Below are positions 32,353 through 42,697 of a stretch of DNA of 64,000 nt, one piece after another; position 1 is the first letter of the stretch; the number at the start of each line of letters is the position of its first letter. This DNA is from Viridothelium virens (taxonomy: Eukaryota; Ascomycota; Dothideomycetes; Trypetheliales; Trypetheliaceae). Where the stretch lies: positions 124,001 through 188,000 of the forward strand of contig ML991802.1 of assembly GCA_010094025.1 (NCBI GenBank), read 5' to 3'. The position numbers and the translations under genes are program-made. The notes under the pieces were generated by a model. The model was not told where the DNA came from and searched no databases. It was given only the letters and a program-made list of their open reading frames with translations.

Positions 32353-35300
32353 GATGCTGAGTTTCCCCCAAGGGTTGGGTATCATGGCACGGAGTGTGCA
32401 TCTGTAAGATACCATGTCCGGAGTTGGATGGAAGCCAAGCAGTGTTTTCGGATGGCGTGTCGGGTGGACCTACACTGTGAATGTTGACGAATGCTATCTA
32501 TACCTTCGCTCTCACATCCGCCTGGCAATTTCATACACCTGCGCATCACAAGCCTTGTCACGAAGTCATGCACGAAGTCTTCGCGCTGTGTAAACTCTAA
32601 AAATTCTATACTAAGGACCCAATCACAAGAATTCACTTGCTGCGTCGAAAAACTTTACAGCACTCCTCCAATCCCGATCTTCAGCTCTATTGTCCTCATC
32701 ACGAGGGTTCTTCATTCTATCAGCCACTCTCAAACTCAAAGCAATTCGACCAGTTTAGTAATCGTGATGCTGAACGAACGCAAGAAGCTGTCCGCAGCTA
32801 TGGCGATGCGATGCTCGCCATCGTCGATTCCAACATTACATCGCAAGCAGAAACCGGGGGCCTCAAACCTTGTGAGGAGCATGTTGTTTTCATTCGACGT
32901 CTAACCTGAAGTCCAAAGTCTTTATAGTATGAAATATTGCTTTCTACTCTGTCGGTAGCAGCTAGAGAGGCTATGTGGTGCGACATGTTTCGCGATGCGC
33001 ACCAAGTCGCAGCTGAGAGGATCGACTGTTTCAACCACCCTCTTGCAGCAAATCTACAGCCACGACGGCCTGGTCAAGACCTGCAATTGTAAAATTGTCG
33101 TTTCGAGAATGATTCAGTGAGCAATTGCGACGGACAAAAAAATACGTGTTGGTCCGGACAATCCGCAGGAATAAGGTTATGTCCCGGAGACCACAGCCTC
33201 ACCAGGGCGCGTCGCCGTTCACGAGCGCGTCGCCGACCTCAGCCGTTTCATATACACTGGGCCTATCGCGTTGTCATTGTCAAACGGGTTATCAGTCAGC
33301 GCTTGAAAGAAGGCATTAGTTACTGAGGGGCACCGGCGGTCCACAAAGGACCACTCAGGGATCAGCGCTTAGGACTAACTACTGGCAGCTGTCGTACTTG
33401 ACTCGTCAACTGAAGAGGCGCAAAACTTGGCACGTCGTGAACAAAGAAATGTACATTGTTGGGTGCGAAAGAGATGGGGAACTCCGTGCATTAAGTTCGG
33501 CTCAAGACAGTCCGTCGCAGAAGCAAATGCAGTACCTATTCCTCTCAAAGGCCTCGGCTTGACTCTCTCCGTATGATTTATAGGGTTCGCTTCGAACTAC
33601 ATTACTGAGCACGAGACACCCTCCTCTCGGTAGAAGGTCCACAGAACATTGTCGGATGACCGATCCACCCACCGCACCCTTCAAGCTGCAGCCCGGCTGC
33701 GCAGCCTCACGGACCAGATGATGAAAGAGCCTGGCGCCCAATGTGGGCGGCGTAACGCCTGTCAGAAGCAAGACACGGCCCCGAAAAAACTCCAACAAGA
33801 CGCAAAAGTGCAAAGATTTGCGGCCTCGCCGCTGGAGGATTGGTGGCACTGTTCATCGTCCAGCCAATGTGCTGCGAGTCGGGAGGAATCCTTACCGGCT
33901 AACTTGACCTTCTCGAAGAACCGAAGAATTCAGGCCGCTCTAATCAGTGCTAAGCTCCTCAGCCACAGAAGCGCGACGTCACTCAAGCAGCCGCGGGGCG
34001 ACAGGGGCACTGTCTTCATCCTCATTCGCCATCGCCCTCTCATCAGTATGCGCCAGTGCTGGCTTCGTCCTGCCCTTACGCGGTCTCTCCGCGCTTCAGC
34101 CACCGGTAGGTATGCGTGTAACGCTTGCGTTGCTTGCAGTGCAGCTGCTATGGAAGGAGACGTTCCCGAGCACTATTGGCGGATGTCGTTGTTGATCGAG
34201 GCTGGTGGTTGCGACCGTGATGGCTGGATACAGGCATTTGGCCACCCACCAGGTCCAGCACGATTGCGGATCATGAGAACGCGTGAGAAGATGACCAAAA
34301 CCTGCGCACCAGTGCCCAGCCCTGGGATGGAATCAGGTTATGAATATTTATCTGATCTCGCGCCAGGCAGCTTTCATTCGCTTCCTGTAGAAATCTGCCT
34401 CACCCCGTCCGCAAGCTCTCAACCAAAGGTTCATTCCGGTGCCACCTCTTGGATCGACAGTCCCAGCCACCTTCATGCGATGAAATATTAATCCCGCAGT
34501 GACCCTTCAGGAAGGAAGTGTCAGCAAGCAACCAAAAGCAGCCATACTACCACACTGTTCTCGATCTGACACCCCTCCTGGCTTAAGCGTTCTTTGTCGA
34601 CTACTGAACCTTGCAGCTCGTTGCATGTCGCAAGTTGGTTAACGAGAAAAATCGTGCGGAACACGGACGCCTACGTCGCAACCACTCGAGGGACATCTGG
34701 CGGCTCTGGCTGGTGGAAGCGCTGCAAACGTTTCCCACCGCTACGAATCGATCATTCGGGTCGGCAATAGGGTTGAAACGCCTTGCCCCTAGACTTCTGC
34801 ATACCGTCCAGCGAAGAGGCTGAGACAGCCTATCGAAGTTTGCCAGACCGTTTGGCCTGCCGCGCGAACCAGGACTGGGCGAACAGCCATCTCCCAGGGT
34901 CAAGCCTAGCGAGCCACAAGTTACCCAATCATTCCCCAGCCCTTAGCACCCCACGTCTGAATTCCATACAAGAGAGACAACTCATCTAAAAAGAGCTCGA
35001 GATCAGTCTTCGAAGGATCCCTCTCTCGGCGGCTTCTTGCTGAAGAATAAGAATCATCAATCTCGCTGCTCCAAAGCCTTGTCTATCATCTTCATCTTTT
35101 TCATTAATACACATTCCGACTAAACCATCTCGCCAATCTTCTTGGCTCCTCCCTGCAGCTACCCCTGATCTCCCGCACGAACCACTCCAACCCGTCAGAT
35201 AGCTTCCTTTGACAGGCAAGCTCGGCGACCCCAGGATCCTCCAAACTTCCACCAACAAGTCAGCGGCCGTGCTTTCGTCCTCCTTTCTCAGGACCATCCG

Positions 35301-35731
35301 ATCACTACCAAAAGAAACGTCATCCGCCGGTCGGAGCTTCTGCATCTCACACACTCGGAAGCCCCGTCCTTCCATTCCTAGATTTTTAAACCATTCTTTA
35401 AAAGCACTTCCGGCCGCTTCGACAGCGACCCAAGGAGGAATAAGCTCCGTACGATCATTGCAGCTCGAGCCGAATTCTCCGCCTGTCACTTTAGCATTTT
35501 TACGTGTCACTGTACTTTGAGTCGTATTTTACTATTCACTCAGGAGGCTCTTGCTCACCTTCGCCCTTCCTAACCGACACTCTTTCAATAATCTAACGCA
35601 CCGTCTTCCTCCTTCCTTCGCGCTCGGCTGTTGGCATTATTCATTGATCAATAGTTTGGGAAAAGATTTATATTCTCCTGCCATCCACGGTACTTCATCC
35701 TCCCACCGAGCATTCACACCCAAGTCCAAAC
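32353..35731. promoter_or_regulatory. Long 3.4 kb region upstream of the PCL-type cyclin
   Basis: I find no supported gene. The longest frames (33649-34491 plus, TTG start; 34986-35510 minus) carry no known motif. A direct repeat GCGCGTCGCC occurs twice at 33206-33238, and one ACGCGT lies at 34279-34284, both resembling the MCB-type elements of G1 genes. The last 200 bases (35530-35730) are pyrimidine-rich and likely the cyclin leader. A long upstream regulatory region would suit a cell-cycle gene. Confidence 0.35.
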
Positions 35732-36850
35732 ATGGCGTTCTCCACCTCCTCCGCCGCGCAGAACAAAGCAGCATTGGACTATTTTGTCCATTTGCCAGTT
35801 TCTAGGGACATGATCAGCTATCTAGCAGCGAAAGCTTCGCAGGTCATTCGATGCGATCCTGAACCGCATCTTAACAAGAATCTTCCTCCTACGCCACCAG
35901 CAACACCACCTCAACAGGCAGCTCCGGCTTTCACGAGGGAAGCTGGTCTACCATCTGTCGAAGCCTTCATCACTTCCTTGGTGGAGAAATCCCATGTCCA
36001 GGTCCCCACCCTCATGTCTTCTCTTGTCTACCTCGACCGGCTACAAAGGAAGCTTCCCCCGGTGGCCAAGGGCATGCGTTGCACTGTTCATCGCATTTTC
36101 CTTGCCTCCCTCATTCTCGCGGCGAAGAACTTAAACGATTCGTCTCCCAAGAACAAACATTGGGCTCGATATACCTCTGTTCAAGGCTTCGAGCAGTTTG
36201 GGTTCTCAATCACCGAAGTCAATCTCATGGAGAAGCAGCTCCTTTGTCTTCTTGAGTGGGATCTCAGGATCACGCAGGAGGATCTGTACTACCAATTCGA
36301 ACCCTTCTTGGCGCCAATTCGATCTTATCAACAACGTCAGATGGAGAAGGCGCAGCAGCAAGAGAAGGAGCTTTATGCACAGAGACAGCGGGAACTCTAC
36401 ATGCAACCTGAATTGAGCCGGTCACGACCTGTTATTGTTCGTGCTTATGACACGCCCGAGAGTTACAAATCACACTCAAGGAGTGAGGCCTCACGGTCAT
36501 CGTCACGAGCAGCATCACGAACGCCTTCATTGTCCCCACCCTCTCGCAGTAGCGCATCGTCTTCGGCATCTTCAGTCGATTCACTGTCTAGTGGGTCGCC
36601 CGTTTCCTTCATGGAACCTTATCTCGACCCCGCCGATGAGATTCCAGTGCACCACTATGACACTTCCGAAGCCGCAACACTGGTGCAAATTGCGGCACCA
36701 TCCCACAAGCAATCTTCTCTGCATCCGTTGTCGCTTAGCGACGAAAAGCCGGCTAAGAAACTCAAGACGAGTTCCGGCAATCTCTTCTCACGCCTTCTTG
36801 GATCCAGCGGCATGTACTCTAGGCAGCAGGTTGCCGCCACAGCTATGTGA
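35732..36850 (+). CDS. PHO85-type cyclin, PCL1/PCL2 group
   Basis: The single exon encodes 372 aa. The cyclin box is visible from about residue 75: PSVEAFITSLVEKSHVQVPTLMSSLVYLDRL, then CTVHRIFLASLILAAKNLNDSSPKNKHWARYT, FSITEVNLMEKQLLCLLEWDLRIT. This is the PCL1,2-like pattern (HRIFLA.LI.A.K..ND), whose members drive the PHO85 kinase at G1/S and in polar growth and conidiation (PclA in Aspergillus). The C-terminal third is Ser-rich (SRSSSRAASRTPSLSPPSRS) with several SP/TP sites and is probably a phosphorylated, unstable tail. Confidence 0.92.
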   Translation: MAFSTSSAAQNKAALDYFVHLPVSRDMISYLAAKASQVIRCDPEPHLNKNLPPTPPATPPQQAAPAFTREAGLPSVEAFITSLVEKSHVQVPTLMSSLVYLDRLQRKLPPVAKGMRCTVHRIFLASLILAAKNLNDSSPKNKHWARYTSVQGFEQFGFSITEVNLMEKQLLCLLEWDLRITQEDLYYQFEPFLAPIRSYQQRQMEKAQQQEKELYAQRQRELYMQPELSRSRPVIVRAYDTPESYKSHSRSEASRSSSRAASRTPSLSPPSRSSASSSASSVDSLSSGSPVSFMEPYLDPADEIPVHHYDTSEAATLVQIAAPSHKQSSLHPLSLSDEKPAKKLKTSSGNLFSRLLGSSGMYSRQQVAATAM

Positions 36851-37878
36851 ACAGGCCGGGTAATTACCTTTTTTTTCTCGGGTCACTGGTTGGATGGGTG
36901 CAGGCTCATTTTGGATGAATATGCGTTCTGCAGCGATAGAATATGCCGTCACGATTCTCCTTGGCTTGTGGGACTACCATTTCACCATCATCTCGTGGGA
37001 CGGGAAAGCTGCAGGGACCTGCAGGCCAGGGGCTTTCTGTCCGATCTAGCATCATATACCATAGCATTGCGCGGCGTTGCATACTGTATTTTCTAGCGTT
37101 GTTTTGGGATGGGTAATTGGGGGCTTTCGGAAGAATTCAGGAGCAATGGCTTCAAAGAAGATAGTGATGAACAAGGATCAACGCGGAAAACGAAAGCACG
37201 CAAGACGATCAGATCTTCTCTGTTTAGTTAAGCGAAACCGCGATGATGAAATGAAATTAATACAAAGGCAGTTATAGAACCACCTTATTCGCGACGAAGC
37301 TGAAATGAACTGTCTCTCCCTGTCTCTCCCTGTCTCTACCCCAGACAGCGACGGGGGGGTATTGCTTGAGCCGCCTTGAGTCGGTCGGCTGCTTCACCCT
37401 TGACCGCCAGGCCCTTGGTGCCCTTGGTGACCTTGATGGCGTGGAATGGCTCCCCGAGTCTGTTCGGGGGTTGATTGTTTTACCGTTTCTTTGAAACCGA
37501 GGGGCCCTCTAGGGGCTGAGACGGTCGACGAATGATCTGCGCGCCACTGCCTGCCTTGCTTCCCGCCTTTTCTTGGCAGGGATGCCGCATTGGGAATCGG
37601 GGAATTCAGGCTTCCCACTTGCATAGTCGCCTAATGCGTGCCGTCCCATTGGGGTCTGCAGATGAGTCGACTTCGCCACTCCCGCCTAGAGCCATCACCC
37701 TATCGATAACCGTCCGATCAGATCGGTGCTTATCCTAAAACAGCTAAGCCTCTCTCTCGCTTAATCACTGACATAATGGCGAATACTCTTTTCTCTATCG
37801 AAGAAACTGGAGCACTTGTTACGAAGTACAGTATCCCAGCGCCTGCCCAATAATCTCCTTGGGCAGGACACTCGAGTC
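36851..37878. other. Intergenic, cyclin 3' flank and NCS6 promoter
   Basis: No gene is recognised. It contains a three-copy 10-mer repeat at 37311-37340 and a stretch at 37405-37440 with repeated CCCTTGGTG words. Confidence 0.4.
37311..37340 (+). repeat. Tandem 10-mer (TGTCTCTCCC) x3
   Basis: Three adjacent copies of TGTCTCTCCC are present, the last with one change (TGTCTCTACC). This is a short microsatellite with no evident function. Confidence 0.85.
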
Positions 37879-39409
37879 ATGCCACCCCCTCCCTGCGCCA
37901 TCTGCAATACGGATCGCGCTCTCATCCTCCGGCCCAAGAACCACCAACGCCTCTGCAAAACCTGTTTCCTCTCCATCTTCGAGGCCGAGATCCACCACAC
38001 CATCACTACCTCCGCGCTCTTCTTTCGCGGGGAACGTGTCGCCATCGGCGCCTCCGGTGGCAAAGATAGCACCGTGCTCGCTTCGGTCCTCAAGACGCTT
38101 AACGAGCGCTACGACTATGGTCTCGACCTCGTGCTACTCTCCATCGACGAAGGGATTAAGGGCTATCGCGATGACTCGCTCGAGACGGTGAAGCGCAATG
38201 CGCAGCAGTACGACATGCCGCTACAGATTGTCGGCTATGACGAGCTATACGGCTGGACCATGGATCAGGTGGTAGAGCAGATTGGGAAGAAGGGGAATTG
38301 TACATATTGTGGGGTCTTTCGGCGGCAGGCTTTAGATCGCGGCGCCGCAAGATTGGGAGTCAGACACGTGGTAACGGGGCACAACGCGGACGATGTGGCG
38401 GAGACGGTGATGATGAATCGTAAGTATTGTCCTTGCCTTCTATTGACTCTTGCGTGCCGCGGATGTGTGCCGTGTCGCCCCATTGAAGCATTTCTAAATT
38501 ACATACGCCGCAGTCCTCCGTGGTGACCTCCCACGCCTCGCACGAAGCACATCTATTGTGACCTCGACGCCCTCATCAACATCGACGTCAGAGATTACGA
38601 ATATTAAACGCAGCAAGCCGCTCAAATATGCTTACGAAAAGGAGATCGTTCTTTATGCGCACCACAAGAAACTTGACTACTTCAGCACTGAATGCATATA
38701 CTCTCCGGAGGCCTTTCGCGGCTCCGCTCGAGCACTAATCAAGAACTTGGAGCGAATACGACCGAGCAGTATTCTAGATGTTGTCAAGAGCGGGGAAGAT
38801 ATGGCGAAATTGGTACCTGGAGCGGGAGATAGCAAGTGTGCTGGTGGGTGTGGCAAGCACGGTCACGCTGTAGACGACATCGTCGATGATGCTGCGAAAG
38901 GAGGCTGTGGAAGAGAAGAGGGCCAGGGTGGTGACGAAGAAATGAGGGCCATGGAAAAGAGGCTTGAGGCGAACGACAAGGTCGCAAGCGAGGATCGAGA
39001 GATGGAAATGACATCAAACACAAGGAGAGCCAGTCAAAATTATGATAGAAACGGGGGAGTGATAAGTGGAACAAGTGCAGGTCTAGTCCAGCACGACAAT
39101 ACGGAAATTTTGAAGACTTGTGACGGTCAATGGCACGATAGAGATACGCCAATTGATACTTCTAAGGGAAAGCCGAAGAGGAGCAAAGGCGCTGCTGTCA
39201 CACCTCGGAAGTTGCCACAACAAAAGATGGGTCAGTGTGAACGCTGCGGATACCTCTCCAGTCAGCCGATTTGCAAAGCATGTATGCTCCTTGAGGGACT
39301 TAACAAGAATCGACCGAAGACGGCCATATCGGTTGGGGTTGACGACGAGGAAGGTGGTGCTGAGCGAATGCAGAAAGGCATGGAAGGATTAACGCTAACA
39401 GGTGCTTAA
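37879..39409 (+). CDS. NCS6: Cytoplasmic tRNA 2-thiolation protein 1
   Basis: NCS6 (CTU1), with NCS2, adds sulfur to the wobble uridine (mcm5s2U34) of Lys, Glu and Gln tRNAs, using the URM1 sulfur relay. The N-terminus has the zinc motif [16 protein letters not shown]...CKTCF, the PP-loop ATP pyrophosphatase motif [12 protein letters not shown], the catalytic-type [16 protein letters not shown] and [13 protein letters not shown]. An intron at 38420-38513 (donor GTAAGT) joins VMMN to [13 protein letters not shown]. Downstream motifs are [22 protein letters not shown] and the C-terminal zinc knuckle [22 protein letters not shown]. At 478 aa it is longer than most orthologues because of a low-complexity insert (about residues 310-415) that includes a Cys/His cluster [10 protein letters not shown]. 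The start at 37879 is the first ATG in frame. Confidence 0.96.
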
Positions 39410-40737
39410 TCGGACAGACTCATCTCGCCATATGGCCATTACGTTGTTGTCGCAATAACGGAGCTATATCGCCTACTTCGGTATTCCCAATACTTTTTAC
39501 GTACTGCGTGGTTAGATGCGCCAGTCATGTTGGAAAGCTCGAGCCCTGTCGTTCCTTGACACAGGAACCCAACATTCATCGGCCATAGCCGTGTTCAACC
39601 TTTGCCGCAGTCTCGTCGCAGAATATCTCCGGGACTGTAAAGCAAGGTATGGGCTGAGTTGTTGGTAATTTCTTTATGTGCTTGGGCGACGATCGCTTTA
39701 GGTATATCGGACAGGCGGAAAAGGCTGAATGAAAAGATTTTCACTCCCTACAGGCAACCCAGACACGCATACAACTCATCCTGCAGTGCGAGAGTCGATT
39801 GGAGCATGGCAAGAATCGACTAAAGAGTCCTAAAAGAAAGAAAATCCAATGAGTCGAATTCTGCTTTTGGCCTGCCTGCCTTGGTTCTGGCAATGCTGTC
39901 ACGCAAGAAAATCCCTCATTGCATGCTACGGAGCCTGCTAGCAAAGTCTTCGGTTCTGATTTCTCAGCTGGCGCCTCCATTTTCGCCTGCGGATAACCCA
40001 GATCTTGAAGAATGATCGTCACGCACTGGTGCGTCATATGAGTCCATAAGATTCACTTGTTTCGCCCTGGTTTAATCTTGGCAATGATCTCTTCAAGGAT
40101 TGTACCAAAATATGTGCCCAAATATCTAAGCCCATTGCAGGCAAGCTTTAAGATATGGAAAGCAAGGGGGAAGGCTGCTCCATCGCTTTCCTCATATTAA
40201 CGGAAGCATGGGCCTCTCAAGATCAAATCACAGGTTCACTACACTTCCATCGCACTGCAGCTCGAGGAAGTGTTTCTTTATCCATGTCCAATTCCACTTA
40301 GATGTCGCAACAAATATGATAGGGCTGGGAAGCTTGTTGCACTTACTATCAATCGTGATGCTATGTGCGCATCTAAAACAATGACCACGGCAGCACTCAT
40401 CCAGCAGATTCCTCCGGTCTGTCTCTGTAATCACTATCATTTTTTTCCTCAGAATTATTCCATACCGCCAGCTTTGATAGAGATAATCTGGATGGTCTTG
40501 GTCTTTCTTGCTAGTGTTAGAGAATAGGTCGTGGGCTTGAAAGGGGATAGAAGCATTCCGGCAACGGAGATCTAATCGAAGTCGGGAATGTGAAGAAACG
40601 TTTCAGAAGCATCACATTCAAATTAGGATAATGCATCAGTAAAATTGGATACTTTCGAATTTCCTATATATAGTTACCATCCCCACCAAGGATCAAGTCG
40701 TATAAAACCTCACAGCACGGGCTAGCCACTGCTGAGC
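39410..40737. other. Convergent intergenic region, 1.3 kb
   Basis: The 3' ends of NCS6 and the SET-domain gene face each other. The open frames are short and unfamiliar. No gene, RNA or element is recognised. Confidence 0.4.
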
Positions 40738-41712
40738 TCATCTAACAGACTTCTTCCTCGAGGAAAGTGTCGCCGGCCGCCTCTTCCGCGCCATCTGAGG
40801 CTCATAATCGTCATCATATGTTCTACATTTCCGCTTTGCGGACTCCTTTGGCGGATGTCGACATCGCGCCTCTCCACACATACATATCCTCGACTTTTGG
40901 AAGAAGTCATCACCGTAGTCGAAGGTTAACTCCTCCCCACTCCGGATCTCCCTAACCGTCTGCAGTGCCAACACCTTCGTCTTCCCAACCCGCATCTCGA
41001 AGACCTCACAATTGGGCGGACACGAATGGTTGACAAACCGCACCCACCCACCATCGTAAAAACCGTCTATCATAGCCATCCCCTGCTTCCCTTCGTCCTC
41101 TCTCCCGATCCCAATCTCCATCGCATGGGTATCGCGGAAGCCTGGCAGATCCTCTCTAAGCGTCAGCATACCGGTGTAGTCACCGATAAACGTCTTCTGA
41201 GGGATGCTACTTCCGCAAATGACGAACACACCGATGCCCTTGCCATGCGTCTCCCTCAGCTCGAGGCGAGAACCAAAGGTAGAGAGGGAGGCGGCGCGCC
41301 GGACACTTAGTTCGCATCCGCACCAGTAGCCTGCTGGGTTGCGGCAGGCATGTCCGATGCATTGGAGGAATGGATCAGAGACAGCATTGAGGATAGAGGA
41401 GGGCTCAGTCGGGTCCCAGACATGGACGGACTTGAGGTGACGGGGCTTGGGTACGTTGTTCCAGTTCGGGTGGAGCGTGACGTGGTTTTGGAAGCCAGGC
41501 TCGGCCTCGAAGCTGGTCCCAAGGTGGTCTGTATACGCCATGTTGGCAACCCTAACACTGCCGTCAAAGGCTATATATTGGAAGTCATCTCTGTTTTGGT
41601 CAATGCGGGCTTTCGAGATTGGGGTTGGTGTGCTTACTATGGCTGGCTTCACATCTGTCCCAAACACCTTGTGGCTTACCTGAGCCGAAGTGTCGAAGTA
41701 TATAGAAGCCAT
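40738..41712 (-). CDS. SET-domain protein (putative lysine methyltransferase)
   Basis: The frame gives 324 aa from the ATG at 41712 (MASIYFDTSAQVSHK). A Cys-bearing pre-SET-like segment (CIGHACRNPAGYWCGCE) precedes the SET domain. SET motifs are LELRETHGKGIGVF, the cofactor-binding RFVNHSCPPNCE and the catalytic ELTFDYGDDFF. A post-SET zinc motif follows (CMCGEARCR with the NHSC cysteine), as in histone H3 methyltransferases. The C-terminus is basic (KRKCRTYDDD, ARKRRP, SSRKKSVR), suggesting nuclear location. Substrate is not predictable by eye; the compact architecture is common among orphan fungal SET proteins. An open frame continues upstream to 41808 but is less likely to be used. Confidence 0.9.
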   Translation of the reverse strand: MASIYFDTSAQVSHKVFGTDVKPAIVSTPTPISKARIDQNRDDFQYIAFDGSVRVANMAYTDHLGTSFEAEPGFQNHVTLHPNWNNVPKPRHLKSVHVWDPTEPSSILNAVSDPFLQCIGHACRNPAGYWCGCELSVRRAASLSTFGSRLELRETHGKGIGVFVICGSSIPQKTFIGDYTGMLTLREDLPGFRDTHAMEIGIGREDEGKQGMAMIDGFYDGGWVRFVNHSCPPNCEVFEMRVGKTKVLALQTVREIRSGEELTFDYGDDFFQKSRICMCGEARCRHPPKESAKRKCRTYDDDYEPQMARKRRPATLSSRKKSVR

Positions 41713-42697
41713 GATGCTTGATTTGTTAGAAGTATGAGAAGATGGTTTGTATGGCGGGTGACGATATTGACTCCAGGTCAAGTAATGAAGATGACTGACC
41801 AGTATCACATTTAAGGCGCTATATATATAGTGCTGTTACCACATATGTGTGATCCGTGTCTCCGTAACTGGTTGAGACGGTGGCAAAAGTGCGTCGCACT
41901 GTGAACAGACGATAGAAGGGCGATAAGGCCACAGACTTGCGCCTGGCAAAAAAATCTACCTAGTAAGGACTATCGGCGGAGGCATACTATGAAGGGTAAA
42001 TTCATTCACTGAATAATTAGCCATCGGTAAAAGAGCCTGAAGTTTGCACCTGGCATCGTTTGCAGCTGTCGACAGTCGTTCGGTCTGTGAAAGACAGGGA
42101 GGCGGGCTTCAGGTGCTAATTTGTGACCCGCGTGGATGATATAGATGCTATGGCCGTATTTCCGTTGCAGTTAGAATTGCAGACGAGAGCATAATGAAAA
42201 GTCCTATGTCCCTCTTTTATCGAGCCGGGTAGTCTTCTCCATCAAGCAAATGTAGTAATGTCAAGGTACTACTCTACGGAAGACAGGAAGAAAATCTAAC
42301 GGGGATCCCGGTGTCGCGAGCCACCCACCGTAGTGAGCCAAAACATGGATACTTTGCGTTTGGAGCAATCTTAACTTCGCATGCACACTTTTTTTGTATG
42401 ATACCTGATAAGTCGTGTGGTTTGACCGCCCATGAACCCTGGAGACGCGACTTAATTGAAATTACGCCGGCGTCACCGCGTCGCAGCACTACCACTGAGC
42501 TTTTTCGCCTTGAGAACTCGTAGAGCGGGTTGATCTTGGTCTCCGAGTCTCACTACGATGCTCAATGGTCATTGTCAGCCTTGTGAATGCAGTGGCGCGC
42601 TGCGTTATCCAATGTTGCCCCATTAGCTGGTACCTCGAGTCAAAGTGGTCAGGGATTCCTAGTCAAAATCGCGCACGTCCTGCATCATAATTGCGCG
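41713..42697. other. Intergenic
   Basis: Holds the SET gene promoter and sequence 3' of the DUF7580-type gene. No gene is recognised. Confidence 0.4.

Noticed and set aside
31486-32415. 309-codon minus-strand frame rich in Leu, Pro and Thr
   Set aside because: It is the complement of the GAG/GAC-rich acidic frame, a known source of false long open frames.
33649-34491. 280-codon plus-strand open frame upstream of the cyclin gene
   Set aside because: Its first codon is TTG, with the first ATG about 24 codons in; there is no known motif, no clear codon bias, and no splice context. I treat it as chance.
34986-35510. 174-codon minus-strand open frame
   Set aside because: It lies antisense to the probable cyclin leader and has no recognisable motif.
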